Positions 15,840 through 23,555 of a DNA stretch of 64,000 nt are shown here, piece after piece (positions within the stretch are counted from its first letter, which is position 1; every line of letters starts with the position of its first letter). Location: contig NZ_KQ949087.1 of assembly GCF_001514305.1 (NCBI RefSeq), positions 153,293-217,292 of the forward strand, read 5' to 3'. Below the pieces are notes generated by a model. It was not told the DNA's origin. It did not search any database and worked only from the letters and a program-made list of their open reading frames with translations. The translations under genes and the position numbers were made by a program. The DNA is from Streptomyces dysideae (lineage in GTDB: Bacteria; Actinomycetota; Actinomycetes; Streptomycetales; Streptomycetaceae).

Positions 15840-16868
15840 ATGCGGTTACGGGACATCGCCTGTGTTGCCGCCGGGCTGATGCTGCTGACCGCCGTCGGCT
15901 GTACCGGGGGCGACGGCGGTGGCGCGGCACGTACCGAGTCGCGGGTGTCGTCCGGGCCGGTGAGCAGGACTCCGAGTGCGGAACCGTCCCCGACGCCGGC
16001 CGATGCCGTCTCCATCCCCGGCCTCATCCAGCGCGAGCACCGCGGTTCCGACCTGCGGCTCGGTGCGGTACGCGCCCGGACCGACGCCTACACCCAGTAC
16101 GCGGTGACGTACGAGTCCAACGGGCTGACCATCTCCGGGATCATGAACGTCCCCGACGGGGATGGGCCTTTCCCGGCGCTCGTCCTCGCGCACGGGTACA
16201 TCGACCCCGCCGTCTACACCACCGGCCGCGGACTCGCCCGCGAACAGGATCTCCTCGCCCGGAACGGCTACGTCGTCCTCCACACCGACTACCGCAACCA
16301 CGCCGGCTCCGACGACGACCCCGACAACGACGTCAACCTGCGGCTCGGCTACACCGAGGACGTCATCGCCGCCGTACTGGCCCTGCGGTCCGCCGCCCGC
16401 CCGAACATCGACGACGAACGGATCGGGCTGCTGGGGCGGTCGATGGGCGGCGGGGTCGTCTACAACACGCTCGTCGTGGCGCCCGGCCTGATCGCCACGG
16501 CGGTCGTGTTCGCGCCGGTCAGCGCGCGGCCGGAGGAGAACATCGACCAGTTCCAGCGGCCCGACCGCGACCCGATCGTCGGCGAGATCGAGGCCGCGCA
16601 CGGCACCCCCGAGGAGAACCCGGCCTTCTGGCGGCAGGTCTCCCCCCTCACCTACGTCGACCGTGTCACCGAACCGCTGCTGATCCACCACGGCACCGCC
16701 GACGACACCTGCCCCATCGCCTGGTCGGAGCGGACGACCGCCGCGTTCGAGGCGGCGGGCAAGGACGTCACGCTACGGAAGTACCGCGGCGAAGGGCACA
16801 CGTTCGCACCGCAGTGGCCGGCCTCGATGGACGCCACGCTCTCCTTCTTCGACCGTCACCTTCGCTGA
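15840..16868 (+). CDS. Secreted alpha/beta hydrolase (S9 peptidase-like), lipoprotein
   Basis: A 342-residue extracytoplasmic hydrolase. A signal peptide with lipobox LTAVGC (Cys21) is followed by a Gly/Ser/Pro-rich tether to about residue 60. The alpha/beta hydrolase domain has LVLAHGYIDP (oxyanion region), the nucleophile elbow GLLGRSMGGG with the catalytic Ser, the acid region HHGTADDTCP, and the C-terminal His in GEGHTFAP. This architecture matches dienelactone-hydrolase/prolyl-oligopeptidase-like secreted esterases or peptidases; the substrate is unknown. There is no ribosome-binding site before ATG 15840, and a -10-like GATACT 7 nt upstream suggests a leaderless mRNA. A strong hairpin follows the stop. 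Confidence 0.9.
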   Translation: MRLRDIACVAAGLMLLTAVGCTGGDGGGAARTESRVSSGPVSRTPSAEPSPTPADAVSIPGLIQREHRGSDLRLGAVRARTDAYTQYAVTYESNGLTISGIMNVPDGDGPFPALVLAHGYIDPAVYTTGRGLAREQDLLARNGYVVLHTDYRNHAGSDDDPDNDVNLRLGYTEDVIAAVLALRSAARPNIDDERIGLLGRSMGGGVVYNTLVVAPGLIATAVVFAPVSARPEENIDQFQRPDRDPIVGEIEAAHGTPEENPAFWRQVSPLTYVDRVTEPLLIHHGTADDTCPIAWSERTTAAFEAAGKDVTLRKYRGEGHTFAPQWPASMDATLSFFDRHLR

Positions 16869-16879
16869 ACGGCGGGCCG

Positions 16880-16910
16880 CCGGCGCCCCGGAACCAGTCC
16901 GGGGCGCCGG
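16880..16910 (+). terminator. Hairpin terminator after the hydrolase gene
   Basis: A perfect 13-bp GC-rich inverted repeat (CCGGCGCCCCGGA and its complement) with a 5-nt loop begins 12 nt after the hydrolase stop. There is no U-tract, which is usual for Streptomyces terminators. Confidence 0.75.
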
Positions 16911-17233
16911 TCCGCGGCAGCCGCAACGCTCCTCGGGGCCCGCCGCCACCGCGGACGGGTGGCGGGCTCAACCAGCGTGACCCATGAGGCCGTTGGACCC
17001 CAAGGGTCTCAGCGGTGCGTCAGGGTCTCGTAAGAAGTCCACGGCCCGGCTTCTGCCACTGTCCGCTGCCCCTGGGACTCCTGCCCGTAACCGGCACGGC
17101 GGCCGGTGAACCATGGCACGATGCAAAGATGTTCCGCCAGACCGGCGTCCCGTCACGGGCCCGGACCGGAACTGGGGCGCCGGGAAGCCTGGTCGGCACG
17201 GAGGAACCACCCGCCACAAGGAGGGGCACTGCC
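16911..17233. other. Intergenic region upstream of the 17234 gene
   Basis: This stretch of about 320 bp has no supported gene. It contains another imperfect GC-rich dyad near 16938-16967 and ends in the strong ribosome-binding site AAGGAGGGG (17217-17225) for the next gene. No clear promoter hexamers were identified. Confidence 0.5.
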
Positions 17234-17620
17234 GTGTCCGTCATCCAGATCGCCCCGCAGCGTGCGATGAGCCTCGAGGGCGTCCGCGGCGCCGCGCTCG
17301 TCGACCACGTCAGCCGCATGCCGCTCGGCACCATCGGCGCCCCCAAGGGCCTCGACCTGAAGCAGGTGTCGTACGGCGACACCGACGTCGTACGCGCCAA
17401 GCCGGCCACCCTGGACCTGATCGGTTACGCGCCGCAGCGGGTGGAGGACATCCTGGTCACCCTGGACACGGAGTACCACCTCATCCGCCCGCTGACCCGC
17501 CGGGCCCACGACGGGCTGTTCTTCTACCTGGTCCTGGACCGCGCCGGGGGCCGACCTGGACGGCGTCCGCAGGGAACTGCGCCGGCTGGAGGAGCTGCTG
17601 TGAAGGCGGAACTGCTGTGA
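17234..17620 (+). CDS. Small conserved protein with probable C-terminal frameshift
   Basis: A 128-residue soluble protein as read, from GTG 17234 preceded by AAGGAGGGG. No enzyme motif is recognised; YHLIRPL and LFFYLVLDR give it a compact alpha/beta look. After YLVLDR the frame becomes a low-quality Gly/Arg/Pro tail. Removing one G from the GGGGG run near 17548 restores a high-GC3 frame encoding an amphipathic helix (RRELRRLEELL) with a stop at 17603. The native protein is therefore probably about 122 residues and the present C-terminus an artefact or mutation. The gene is convergent with the Rv1733c-like gene 10 bp away. Confidence 0.75.
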   Translation: MSVIQIAPQRAMSLEGVRGAALVDHVSRMPLGTIGAPKGLDLKQVSYGDTDVVRAKPATLDLIGYAPQRVEDILVTLDTEYHLIRPLTRRAHDGLFFYLVLDRAGGRPGRRPQGTAPAGGAAVKAELL

Positions 17621-17630
17621 GGGGCGGCGG

Positions 17631-18212
17631 TCAGCCTGTCTTCCAGCCCCACGGCGTGTCGATCTGCTCCCACTCCTCGGCCCACTGCGCCATCCGCCGC
17701 CGTTCGATGCCCTGCCGCACCACCCAGGCCACGCCCAGCACCGCCCCGCCCGCACACATCGCGGCCAGTACACCTCCGGCCACCGAGTGCAGCCGGGTCT
17801 CGCCGGCGGACAGGGGCTCGGTGGTGATGACACCGCTGTCGTCCGTCCACACGGTGACCTCGCTCCCGGCCGGCGTCTTGGGCGGCACCCTCGCCTCGCC
17901 CGTCCGTGTCGTGCCGTCCGGCGCCGTCCAGCGCACGGTGGACCACACACGGTGATCGGTGGTCACCCGCGACGCTGACGGATCCTTCGCGTCCTCGACG
18001 AGCACGGCCGACACCCGCACACTGCGCGCCCGCTGGTCCGCGGCGGACTCCGCCACGGCAGCCGCCGCCGCCTGTCCCGCGAGCAGGGCTCCCACCAGCG
18101 CGAACACCCACGCCAACAGGATGACCCAGGCCTCGGCGAGGTCGCTGCGCCGTCTCATCGGACTCCGCCGCCAGCGCCACAGCCGCACCCGCGCGCACCG
18201 CTTCGCAGCCAT
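17631..18212 (-). CDS. Rv1733c-like membrane protein
   Basis: A 193-residue protein with two membrane helices (about residues 27-52 and 140-165) flanking an extracytoplasmic domain of about 85 residues rich in beta strands (VRVSAVLVEDA, WSTVRWTAPDGTTRTGEARVP). This topology, the RRRSDLAEAW start of helix 1 and the WEQIDTPWGWK-type tail are those of the actinobacterial Rv1733c family, whose function is unknown. ATG 18212 is preceded by AAGGGGG. It is a single gene, convergent with its downstream neighbour. Confidence 0.82.
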   Translation of the reverse strand: MAAKRCARVRLWRWRRSPMRRRSDLAEAWVILLAWVFALVGALLAGQAAAAAVAESAADQRARSVRVSAVLVEDAKDPSASRVTTDHRVWSTVRWTAPDGTTRTGEARVPPKTPAGSEVTVWTDDSGVITTEPLSAGETRLHSVAGGVLAAMCAGGAVLGVAWVVRQGIERRRMAQWAEEWEQIDTPWGWKTG

Positions 18213-18361
18213 GGCCGACACCCCCTTGAGCACCGACAGTCCACTTCCAGTGTGCTCCCGTCGGCACGATCCGCGTATGTTTCGTGTCAACGTCCTGGCC
18301 CTTGCCCGTGCGGTGTACGACGCTGGGGTCAGGAACAACTCGAACAGATGAGGAGCCCGCC

Positions 18362-18838
18362 GTGCGCGCCCGTGACCTGGCGGTCGAATACGAAACGGTG
18401 AGCGTCGACAGCGACGCCATGGCGGCGGCCCGCTTGATGGCCGACCACAAGCTCCCGGGCCTGCTGGTCCTCGACGAGAACGGTGAGCCGAGGGCGATCC
18501 TGCCCGCCTCCCAGATGGTCAAGGTGCTGGTCCCGGAGTACGTGATCGAGGACCCGGCCCTCGCCGCGGTCGTCGACGAGAAGCACGCCGACCGGTTGTG
18601 TCAGGCGCTGAAGGGGCGCCGCGTCGGCGACTGCCTGTCCAGCAAGGCCGGCCCGCCCCCGATCGCCAACCCCGACGACACCGCACTGGAGGTGGCCGCG
18701 CTGATGGCACAGGTGCGCAGCCCGCTGGTGGCGGTGGCCGAGAAGGACAAGGCGGGGACGCACCTACTGGGCGTGATCACCGCCTCACACCTCCTTCACG
18801 AACTCCTCAGCGCGTCTGGAGAACTGAGCTCCACATGA
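18362..18838 (+). CDS. CBS-domain pair protein
   Basis: A 158-residue cytoplasmic protein made of two CBS motifs, the first around residues 5-60 (VSVDSDAMAAARLMADHKLPGLLVLDENGEP) and the second around 95-150 (IANPDDTALEVAALMAQVRSPLVAV and LLGVITASHLLHELL). CBS pairs bind adenosyl nucleotides and regulate a partner. In Streptomyces this type often lies beside an ArsB/SLC13-like ion transporter, which is absent here; instead decayed genes follow, so the partner may have been lost. GTG 18362 has GAGGAG 8 nt upstream. A 17-bp perfect hairpin follows 52 nt after the stop. Confidence 0.88.
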   Translation: MRARDLAVEYETVSVDSDAMAAARLMADHKLPGLLVLDENGEPRAILPASQMVKVLVPEYVIEDPALAAVVDEKHADRLCQALKGRRVGDCLSSKAGPPPIANPDDTALEVAALMAQVRSPLVAVAEKDKAGTHLLGVITASHLLHELLSASGELSST

Positions 18839-18890
18839 CATGACCTGACGTGACGCGACTGCCATCGACGCGTCAGGACGCACGGCCTCC

Positions 18891-18928
18891 ATGGGGCCCG
18901 TGGGACCCACTGGTCCCACGGGCCCCAT
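18891..18928 (+). terminator. Very strong hairpin, 17-bp perfect stem
   Basis: The arms ATGGGGCCCGTGGGACC and its exact complement enclose the loop CACT. It lies 52 nt after the CBS gene stop and 10 nt before the truncated beta-propeller reading frame. It should terminate the CBS transcript and may act bidirectionally. Confidence 0.8.
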
Positions 18929-18935
18929 TGAATGA

Positions 18936-19499
18936 TGCATTCTGGTCGACTCCGGGCCCGAGAACATGGCTGTCACACCCGACGGGCGGACGCTGTACGT
19001 GGCCAACATCCACGACAACACGGTCACCCCGGTCGACCTCGCCGACCGGACCGCACGCACCGCCGTCGCCGTGGGACCGCGGCCCTTCAACGTCGTCGCC
19101 GCGCCCGACGGGAAGACGGTGTACGTGTCCAACTCCGGTGGCTCCACGGTCACTCCGATCGACACCGCGACCGACGAGCCCGAGCCGACGCTGCTGGTCT
19201 CCGGGCAGGCCTACGGGCTCGGTCTGTCGCCGGACGGGCGGACGCTGTGGGTCAGCCCCAGCAACGGGGACTCGGTCACGCCGGTCGACACCGTGACAGG
19301 TGCTCCGGGGGCCAAGGTGACGGTCGGCAGGTCGGCCTTCGACGTCTCCCTGGACTGGAACGGCGCCACGGCCTACGTCACCACCGCCGACGGCAATCGG
19401 CTGGTGCCCGTGGACACCGCGTCGGGCACCGCCCGGGCGCCCTTCACGACCGGCGCCTATCTACTGGCCGTCGCGCTGACGCCCGTACCGGTGCCGTAG
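18936..19499 (+). pseudogene. YVTN-type beta-propeller fragment, 5'-truncated
   Basis: The frame is open from just after a TGA at 18933, with ATG 18966 as first start (177 residues). It encodes four or five surface-layer/YVTN-like propeller blades, each with the pattern MAVTPDGRTLYVAN...TVTPVD. Full family members have seven or more blades and a signal peptide. Here there is no signal peptide and no ribosome-binding site, and blade homology already runs upstream of the ATG (ILVDSGPEN). It is best read as the C-terminal remnant of a secreted propeller protein. A functional short protein cannot be excluded. Confidence 0.65.
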
Positions 19500-19661
19500 G
19501 AATTCAGCCGGCGGTGCGCCGGATCCGTCCGGCGTACCGCTTCTCCAGTTCCAGGTTGCCCTCGAAGCCGCCGGGGACGTCGGCCGAGACGTACACCGGC
19601 GGGCGCTCTCCGGCGGCGAGGAGGACGGCGGACGCCTCCGCGACCGCCATCTGGACCAGCA

Positions 19662-19826
19662 TCACGCCGGTGAGCGTGGACAGGGCGCACACCGCACCGC
19701 CGCCGGGAAGTTCGAGGAGGGCATCGCCGCGCGGGGCCGCGCTGTCGAGCGGGGTGTGGTCCCGTCGGCCGAGGCGAGGAAGAGTGCCGCGAAGAGGATG
19801 CGGCCGATGAGTACCAGGACGTCCAT
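19662..19826 (-). pseudogene. DoxX-family remnant
   Basis: ATG 19826 has a good ribosome-binding site (GGAGGTCG) and opens with MDVLVLIGRILFAALFLAS, the first membrane helix of DoxX-type quinol/membrane proteins. After about 19 residues the similarity stops abruptly and the frame continues as low-complexity sequence for 35 residues. DoxX proteins are normally about 130-150 residues with four helices. A deletion has probably removed the rest. A neighbouring frame to 19504 (VSADVPGGFEGNLELEKRY) may be coding debris from another gene. Confidence 0.55.
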
Positions 19827-19943
19827 GACGACCTCCGGGCGTGGCGAGCTGTTGAAGCAGAAACCACCTGCTTTCAGCGTACGCCCGGGCCACGCGGCCG
19901 TCCGGAAGCTGCGGGCCGGACGGTTCCGGTGCATGCTGATGCC

Positions 19944-20162
19944 ATGGACGTGCGTCCCCCTGTCGTCGTGCTGCCGCCGGAGCCGGACGGTGGTCGGCGG
20001 GTCACGATCCACGGCGAGCTCAGTGGAACCGCGTACAGCCTGTTCGACGTACTGGACATCCTGCACGATGCGGACCTGCCCACCGAGGACCGGGCCGTCG
20101 ACGACCCCGAGCTGATCGAGTGGCGCGGCGGCGGCCCGTACGTCTGGGACAACACGGTGTGA
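19944..20162 (+). CDS. Small hypothetical protein
   Basis: A 72-residue acidic protein from ATG 19944, or 77 residues from GTG 19929. Recognisable features are a short beta-rich start (VVVLPPEPDGGRRVTIHGEL), then YSLFDVLDILHDADL and a tail ending RGGGPYVWDNTV. Third codon positions are strongly G/C, which supports coding. No known function is recognised. It is the last intact chromosomal gene before the disrupted msrB. Confidence 0.6.
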   Translation: MDVRPPVVVLPPEPDGGRRVTIHGELSGTAYSLFDVLDILHDADLPTEDRAVDDPELIEWRGGGPYVWDNTV

Positions 20163-20197
20163 CGGGCGGTGCCCACACCTCGCCGCCGGCCCCGGCT

Positions 20198-20409
20198 TCA
20201 GTCCTCGTCGGCCGTCAGCCGCAGCGCGATGCTGTTGATGCAGTACCGCTGGTCCGTCGGGGTCTGATACCCCTCCCCCTCGAACACGTGCCCAAGATGC
20301 GACCCGCACCGGGCACACCGCACCTCGGTCCGCACCATGCCGTGCGTCCGGTCCTCGATCAGCTCGACCGCGTCGGAATCCTTCGGGTCGTAGAAGGACG
20401 GCCATCCTT
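20198..20409 (-). pseudogene. msrB: msrB 3' remnant (methionine-R-sulfoxide reductase), cut by element insertion
   Basis: Reading leftwards from 20407, the sequence encodes GWPSFYDPKDSDAVELIED, then CARCGSHLGHVFEGEGY with two of the zinc-binding Cys, and the catalytic RYCINSIAL, ending at a normal stop at 20198. This is the C-terminal half of MsrB. Upstream of the Gly-Trp codons the frame hits TAA at once, so the first 60 or so residues are missing. The break falls 35 bp from the serine-integrase start, which implies integration within the GWPSF codons. The 5' half should lie at the other end of the element, outside this window. Confidence 0.85.
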
Positions 20410-20415
20410 AGTTCA
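20398..20415. other. Attachment site (attL or attR) of the integrative element
   Basis: This is the junction between msrB coding sequence (ends about 20407) and element DNA. The crossover should lie within or next to GGATGGCC on the msrB strand. The exact core dinucleotide cannot be fixed without the empty site or the second junction. Position relative to the integrase gene (within 50 bp) is typical for large serine integrases. Confidence 0.65.
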
Positions 20416-20443
20416 TGGATGCACACTATTTCCGGGGAGCCTC

Positions 20444-21955
20444 ATGAGCGAGCGGGTCATCGGCGTCATCCGCCTCTCGGACAAGACGGACGTCACAACC
20501 TCTCCGGAACGCCAACGAGCCAGCATTGAAAACGCCGCTGCGGCACGGGGAGCGAAGATCGTCGGCTGGGCCGAGGACATCGACGTATCCGCATCCCAGA
20601 GGTCACCTTGGGAGCGCCCGGAACTCTCCAAGTGGCTGGATCATCCCGAGCAGTGGGACGCGCTCATGTTCTGGCGGCTGGACAGGTTCGTCCGCAAGGT
20701 GGCGGACTTCGCGGAAATGATCCGATGGTGCCAGTCACGCGGCAAGAACCTGATCTCCGCCACTGAGACGATCGACATCCGCTCCCCGATCGGGCGGGTG
20801 ATCGCGTACATTGTCTCGGCCTTCGCCGAGATGGAGGCAGAGGCGATTCGCGAACGCGTCACTGGGTCGCATGACTACTTGCGAAGAAACGGACGGTGGG
20901 GTGGGGGTCTCGCTCCATACGGCTACCAGGCGGAGCCCCTCCCTGGTGGCAAGGGGGTACGCTTCGTAGAGGATCTAGCCGCAGCGGAGATCGTGAGGGA
21001 GATCGCGCGACGAGTGATCGCTCGCGAGTCCTATCTCTCCATCGCCGCCAACCTGAACGAACGCGGCGTTCCCTCTCCCACGAATCAGCGCAACATCAAC
21101 GCCGGTCGTCCTGTCGATCCACGGGGCTCATGGACGAGCAAGAGCGTTACCGCGATCATCACCTCCGAGAGGATTCGCGGCCGGGTGGAGTACAAGGGCG
21201 AAGTCGTACGCGACGACGAGGCCAATGCCGTCCTTCGCGGACCAGAACTCATCGACGCGGAGATCTGGCACGCCCTCCAGCGCGAGTTCGCGCGGCGCAG
21301 CAGACCCGACCGCCGTCGTACATCCTCGGCGCACCCCTTGCTGGGCGTGGTCTTCTGCGGCTCATGTCAGGAGCGCATGTACCAGGGCTGGGCGACCGAA
21401 AAGGGACGCCCGATGAGGCGCACATACGTCTGTCGATCACGAATGCGTGGGCGAGACTGTGCTTCCCCCGCCTCCGTATCGGCCGAAGCTGTGGACAAGT
21501 ACGCTGAAGAGCAATTCCTGCTGAAGGTCGGCGCCTGGCCCATCAAGGTTGAAGTAGTCGAAGCGGGTGAAGACCATCGTCAAGAGGTCGAAGAAATCGA
21601 ACAGGCTCTGGACAGACTGGAGACCGACCGATACGAGCGTGGCCTGTTCGCAGGCCAGGAAGGCTCACTTCGCTACGAGCGCCGCCACAGGGCACTCTCG
21701 GACAAACTCGGCAGGCTCAAGGAACTCCCATACCGCCCGCCCACAAGCACCTGGGTGGACACTGGTCGCACTTACGGCGAGGACTGGGCAGCGGGTGACG
21801 TCATCGAACGCCGACGCATGCTGGTGGACGCTGGCTGCCACATCGAAGTGAAGCCAGCAGGGCGGGGTAAACGTGACATCCGGGCGCGTCTGTCATTCGC
21901 TTTGGGGCGTCACACAGACTCCGCTTCGGTGCCGCCGCTAGAGGAGGGCCCGTGA
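20444..21955 (+). CDS. Large serine integrase
   Basis: A 503-residue site-specific recombinase. The N-terminal resolvase domain has the nucleophile Ser12 (VIRLSD), SPERQ, and the conserved LDRFVR and AEMEAEAIRERV helix. A recombinase domain follows (about residues 165-290; GGLAPYGYQ, LSIAANLNERGVPSP). Next comes a zinc ribbon with CGSC and paired CRSRMRGRDC (about 305-345), interrupted by a coiled coil (about 370-435) in which Glu/Arg heptads are visible. ATG 20444 follows GGGGAGC. It should integrate the element at msrB by attP x attB recombination. The 3' end overlaps the convergent putative RDF gene by 46 bp. Confidence 0.95.
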   Translation: MSERVIGVIRLSDKTDVTTSPERQRASIENAAAARGAKIVGWAEDIDVSASQRSPWERPELSKWLDHPEQWDALMFWRLDRFVRKVADFAEMIRWCQSRGKNLISATETIDIRSPIGRVIAYIVSAFAEMEAEAIRERVTGSHDYLRRNGRWGGGLAPYGYQAEPLPGGKGVRFVEDLAAAEIVREIARRVIARESYLSIAANLNERGVPSPTNQRNINAGRPVDPRGSWTSKSVTAIITSERIRGRVEYKGEVVRDDEANAVLRGPELIDAEIWHALQREFARRSRPDRRRTSSAHPLLGVVFCGSCQERMYQGWATEKGRPMRRTYVCRSRMRGRDCASPASVSAEAVDKYAEEQFLLKVGAWPIKVEVVEAGEDHRQEVEEIEQALDRLETDRYERGLFAGQEGSLRYERRHRALSDKLGRLKELPYRPPTSTWVDTGRTYGEDWAAGDVIERRRMLVDAGCHIEVKPAGRGKRDIRARLSFALGRHTDSASVPPLEEGP

Positions 21956-22527
21956 CGGCCATCAACGCTGACTGTGGGAATCCAGTGACCTCCGGCATGC
22001 CAGGTCCCATTAGTTCCCGCATCCTTCATACGCAGGCACAGCGCGGCCTGCACCTCACCGTCACCCCGGCGCAGGATCTCTGTCAGTTTTTGCAGCGACT
22101 CCGCGAACGCCCACGATGATGACACGTAGCGGAACAAGCCGAGTTGGGGAGCTGCAAGCAGCCGGAAATCCAGCGACGCGCGGGGGTACGGACTCGTCCC
22201 CCCTCCGCCATACGAGCGGAGGGCTGCGATCGGAAGGGCCGCAATGTCCTGCTCTTGTCGCACGGGAACCCTGATACCTCTGAGGCGGATCTCCGCCGAG
22301 ACGGCCTCTACGCCCGGGACCACAATGATCGCAACACTGGACTCCGTGAGCACCTGAATTGGGCTTTCCGGAGAGAGACTCCGCTCCGGAAAGCCCCCAA
22401 GGAGTGCCGAGACTCCACGGGCCACGGCAGTGCTTGCGGTGGTGACGCGCCAATGTCCGAGGGATACCGGCGTGCCGTCACGCAAGGCGGTGGCATGGAA
22501 CCGGCCCGCGGGTGTCGTTCCCGTCAT
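21910..22527 (-). CDS. Putative recombination directionality factor (phiC31 gp3-like)
   Basis: A 205-residue protein from ATG 22527. The N-terminal GRFHATALRDGTPVSLGHWRVTT, the central IQVLTESSVAIIVVPGVEAVSAEIRL and the C-terminal DFRLLAAPQLGLFRYVSSSWAF follow the conserved order I recall for phage and ICE recombination directionality factors associated with large serine integrases. It lacks the Cys cluster those proteins often have between these blocks, so it is divergent. It is encoded tail-to-tail with the integrase, overlapping by 46 bp. An RDF would bind the integrase synaptic complex and switch it to excision. The identification is by remembered motif order only. Confidence 0.6.
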   Translation of the reverse strand: MTGTTPAGRFHATALRDGTPVSLGHWRVTTASTAVARGVSALLGGFPERSLSPESPIQVLTESSVAIIVVPGVEAVSAEIRLRGIRVPVRQEQDIAALPIAALRSYGGGGTSPYPRASLDFRLLAAPQLGLFRYVSSSWAFAESLQKLTEILRRGDGEVQAALCLRMKDAGTNGTWHAGGHWIPTVSVDGRHGPSSSGGTEAESV

Positions 22528-22554
22528 AGGCAAGCCCTCCAGCGGTTCAACAGA

Positions 22555-23532
22555 TCAGTGGCAGCCACGGCGGCGTCCTGCGGTGCACGTGACCGAGCGG
22601 AGAGTGCAATCCGTGTGCGGTCTGAACGCGGTTTCAGTCACGCACCGCGCAGAGCCTGTTCTGCCGCCTGCGCCGCCGAAGCATGGACGGGCGCCCGGCC
22701 GCGTGAAGACCAGTACGTCTTCGTGCTGGACGACGGAGAGGGGGATGCCCTGGCGGCGGGCGTCGCGGACGTTCGTCATCTGGAAGAACGAGGGACGGGA
22801 GATGAGCCGGCTGTCGCGGATGCCGGCGAGGAGGGCGACGCAGCGTTCGGTGGGGATGAGGCTGGCGGCTCGTCCGGCGGCCAGGACGGCGGAGGGCAGG
22901 TCGATGAGTTCGCCGCGTTCGCGCCAGGGGCGGGTGGTGACGACGGCGGTGCCGCCGGGCCGCAGCATGAGGCGGCACTGGGCGAGGATCTCGGTGAAGG
23001 CTTCCAGGAGCCGGTCGGTGGAGACGTGGGCGAGGTTGGCGGGGTCGTGGCTGTAGCGGAAGTCCTTCTTGACCACGCCGCGTTCGCCGGTCTCCCGGCT
23101 GGAGCGGACTTGCCCGTGGACGCTCGGGCCGTACGGGGGTGAGGTGATCACGAGGTCCACCTCGCCGTGCAGGGCGGTGGGGACGAGCTGGGTGAGTCGG
23201 CGGGCGTCGCCGCAGTGCACGGCGCCGGTGGCGGTGCCGCCTTCGTGGTTAGCGGAGGCGGCGTTGAGGCGGGCGAGGTTGGCCCACTTCGGTTCGTACT
23301 CGACGCCCAGGGCGCTGCGGCCGAGGTGGATGGCCTCGACGAGGGTGGTGCCGATGCCGCACATCGGGTCGAGAACCAGGTCGCCGGGTCGGGTGTAGGT
23401 GGAGATGGCGTGGGCGGCGATCCGCGGGAGCATCTTGGCGGGGTGGGCGGCCGAGCCGGGCACGTAACGGCCCTTGCGCTGCGCCGGGGCGGACGTGGGG
23501 GCGGTGTTCCACACCGAGAGTGGGGAGGGCAC
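22555..23532 (-). CDS. DNA methyltransferase (N4-cytosine/N6-adenine class)
   Basis: A 325-residue SAM-dependent DNA methylase. The SAM-binding motif is VLDPMCGIGTT (residues 53-63) and the catalytic motif is ITSPPYGP (129-136). The order N-terminal SAM motif then TSPPY, and the closing FFQMTNVRDARRQG/VVQHEDVLVF, are typical of orphan methylases in actinobacterial mobile elements. GTG 23532 lies 23 nt after the stop of the upstream partner gene on the same strand. No restriction nuclease is adjacent, so it is more likely anti-restriction or regulatory than part of a classical RM pair. The C-terminal 50 residues are Cys/Arg-rich low-complexity sequence. Confidence 0.88.
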   Translation of the reverse strand: MPSPLSVWNTAPTSAPAQRKGRYVPGSAAHPAKMLPRIAAHAISTYTRPGDLVLDPMCGIGTTLVEAIHLGRSALGVEYEPKWANLARLNAASANHEGGTATGAVHCGDARRLTQLVPTALHGEVDLVITSPPYGPSVHGQVRSSRETGERGVVKKDFRYSHDPANLAHVSTDRLLEAFTEILAQCRLMLRPGGTAVVTTRPWRERGELIDLPSAVLAAGRAASLIPTERCVALLAGIRDSRLISRPSFFQMTNVRDARRQGIPLSVVQHEDVLVFTRPGARPCFGGAGGRTGSARCVTETAFRPHTDCTLRSVTCTAGRRRGCH

Positions 23533-23555
23533 GGCGAGGTCTCCTCTGCCTTGGC

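Noticed and set aside
20198..20450. tRNA-gene attachment site
   Set aside because: No tRNA cloverleaf near the junction; the interrupted gene is msrB.
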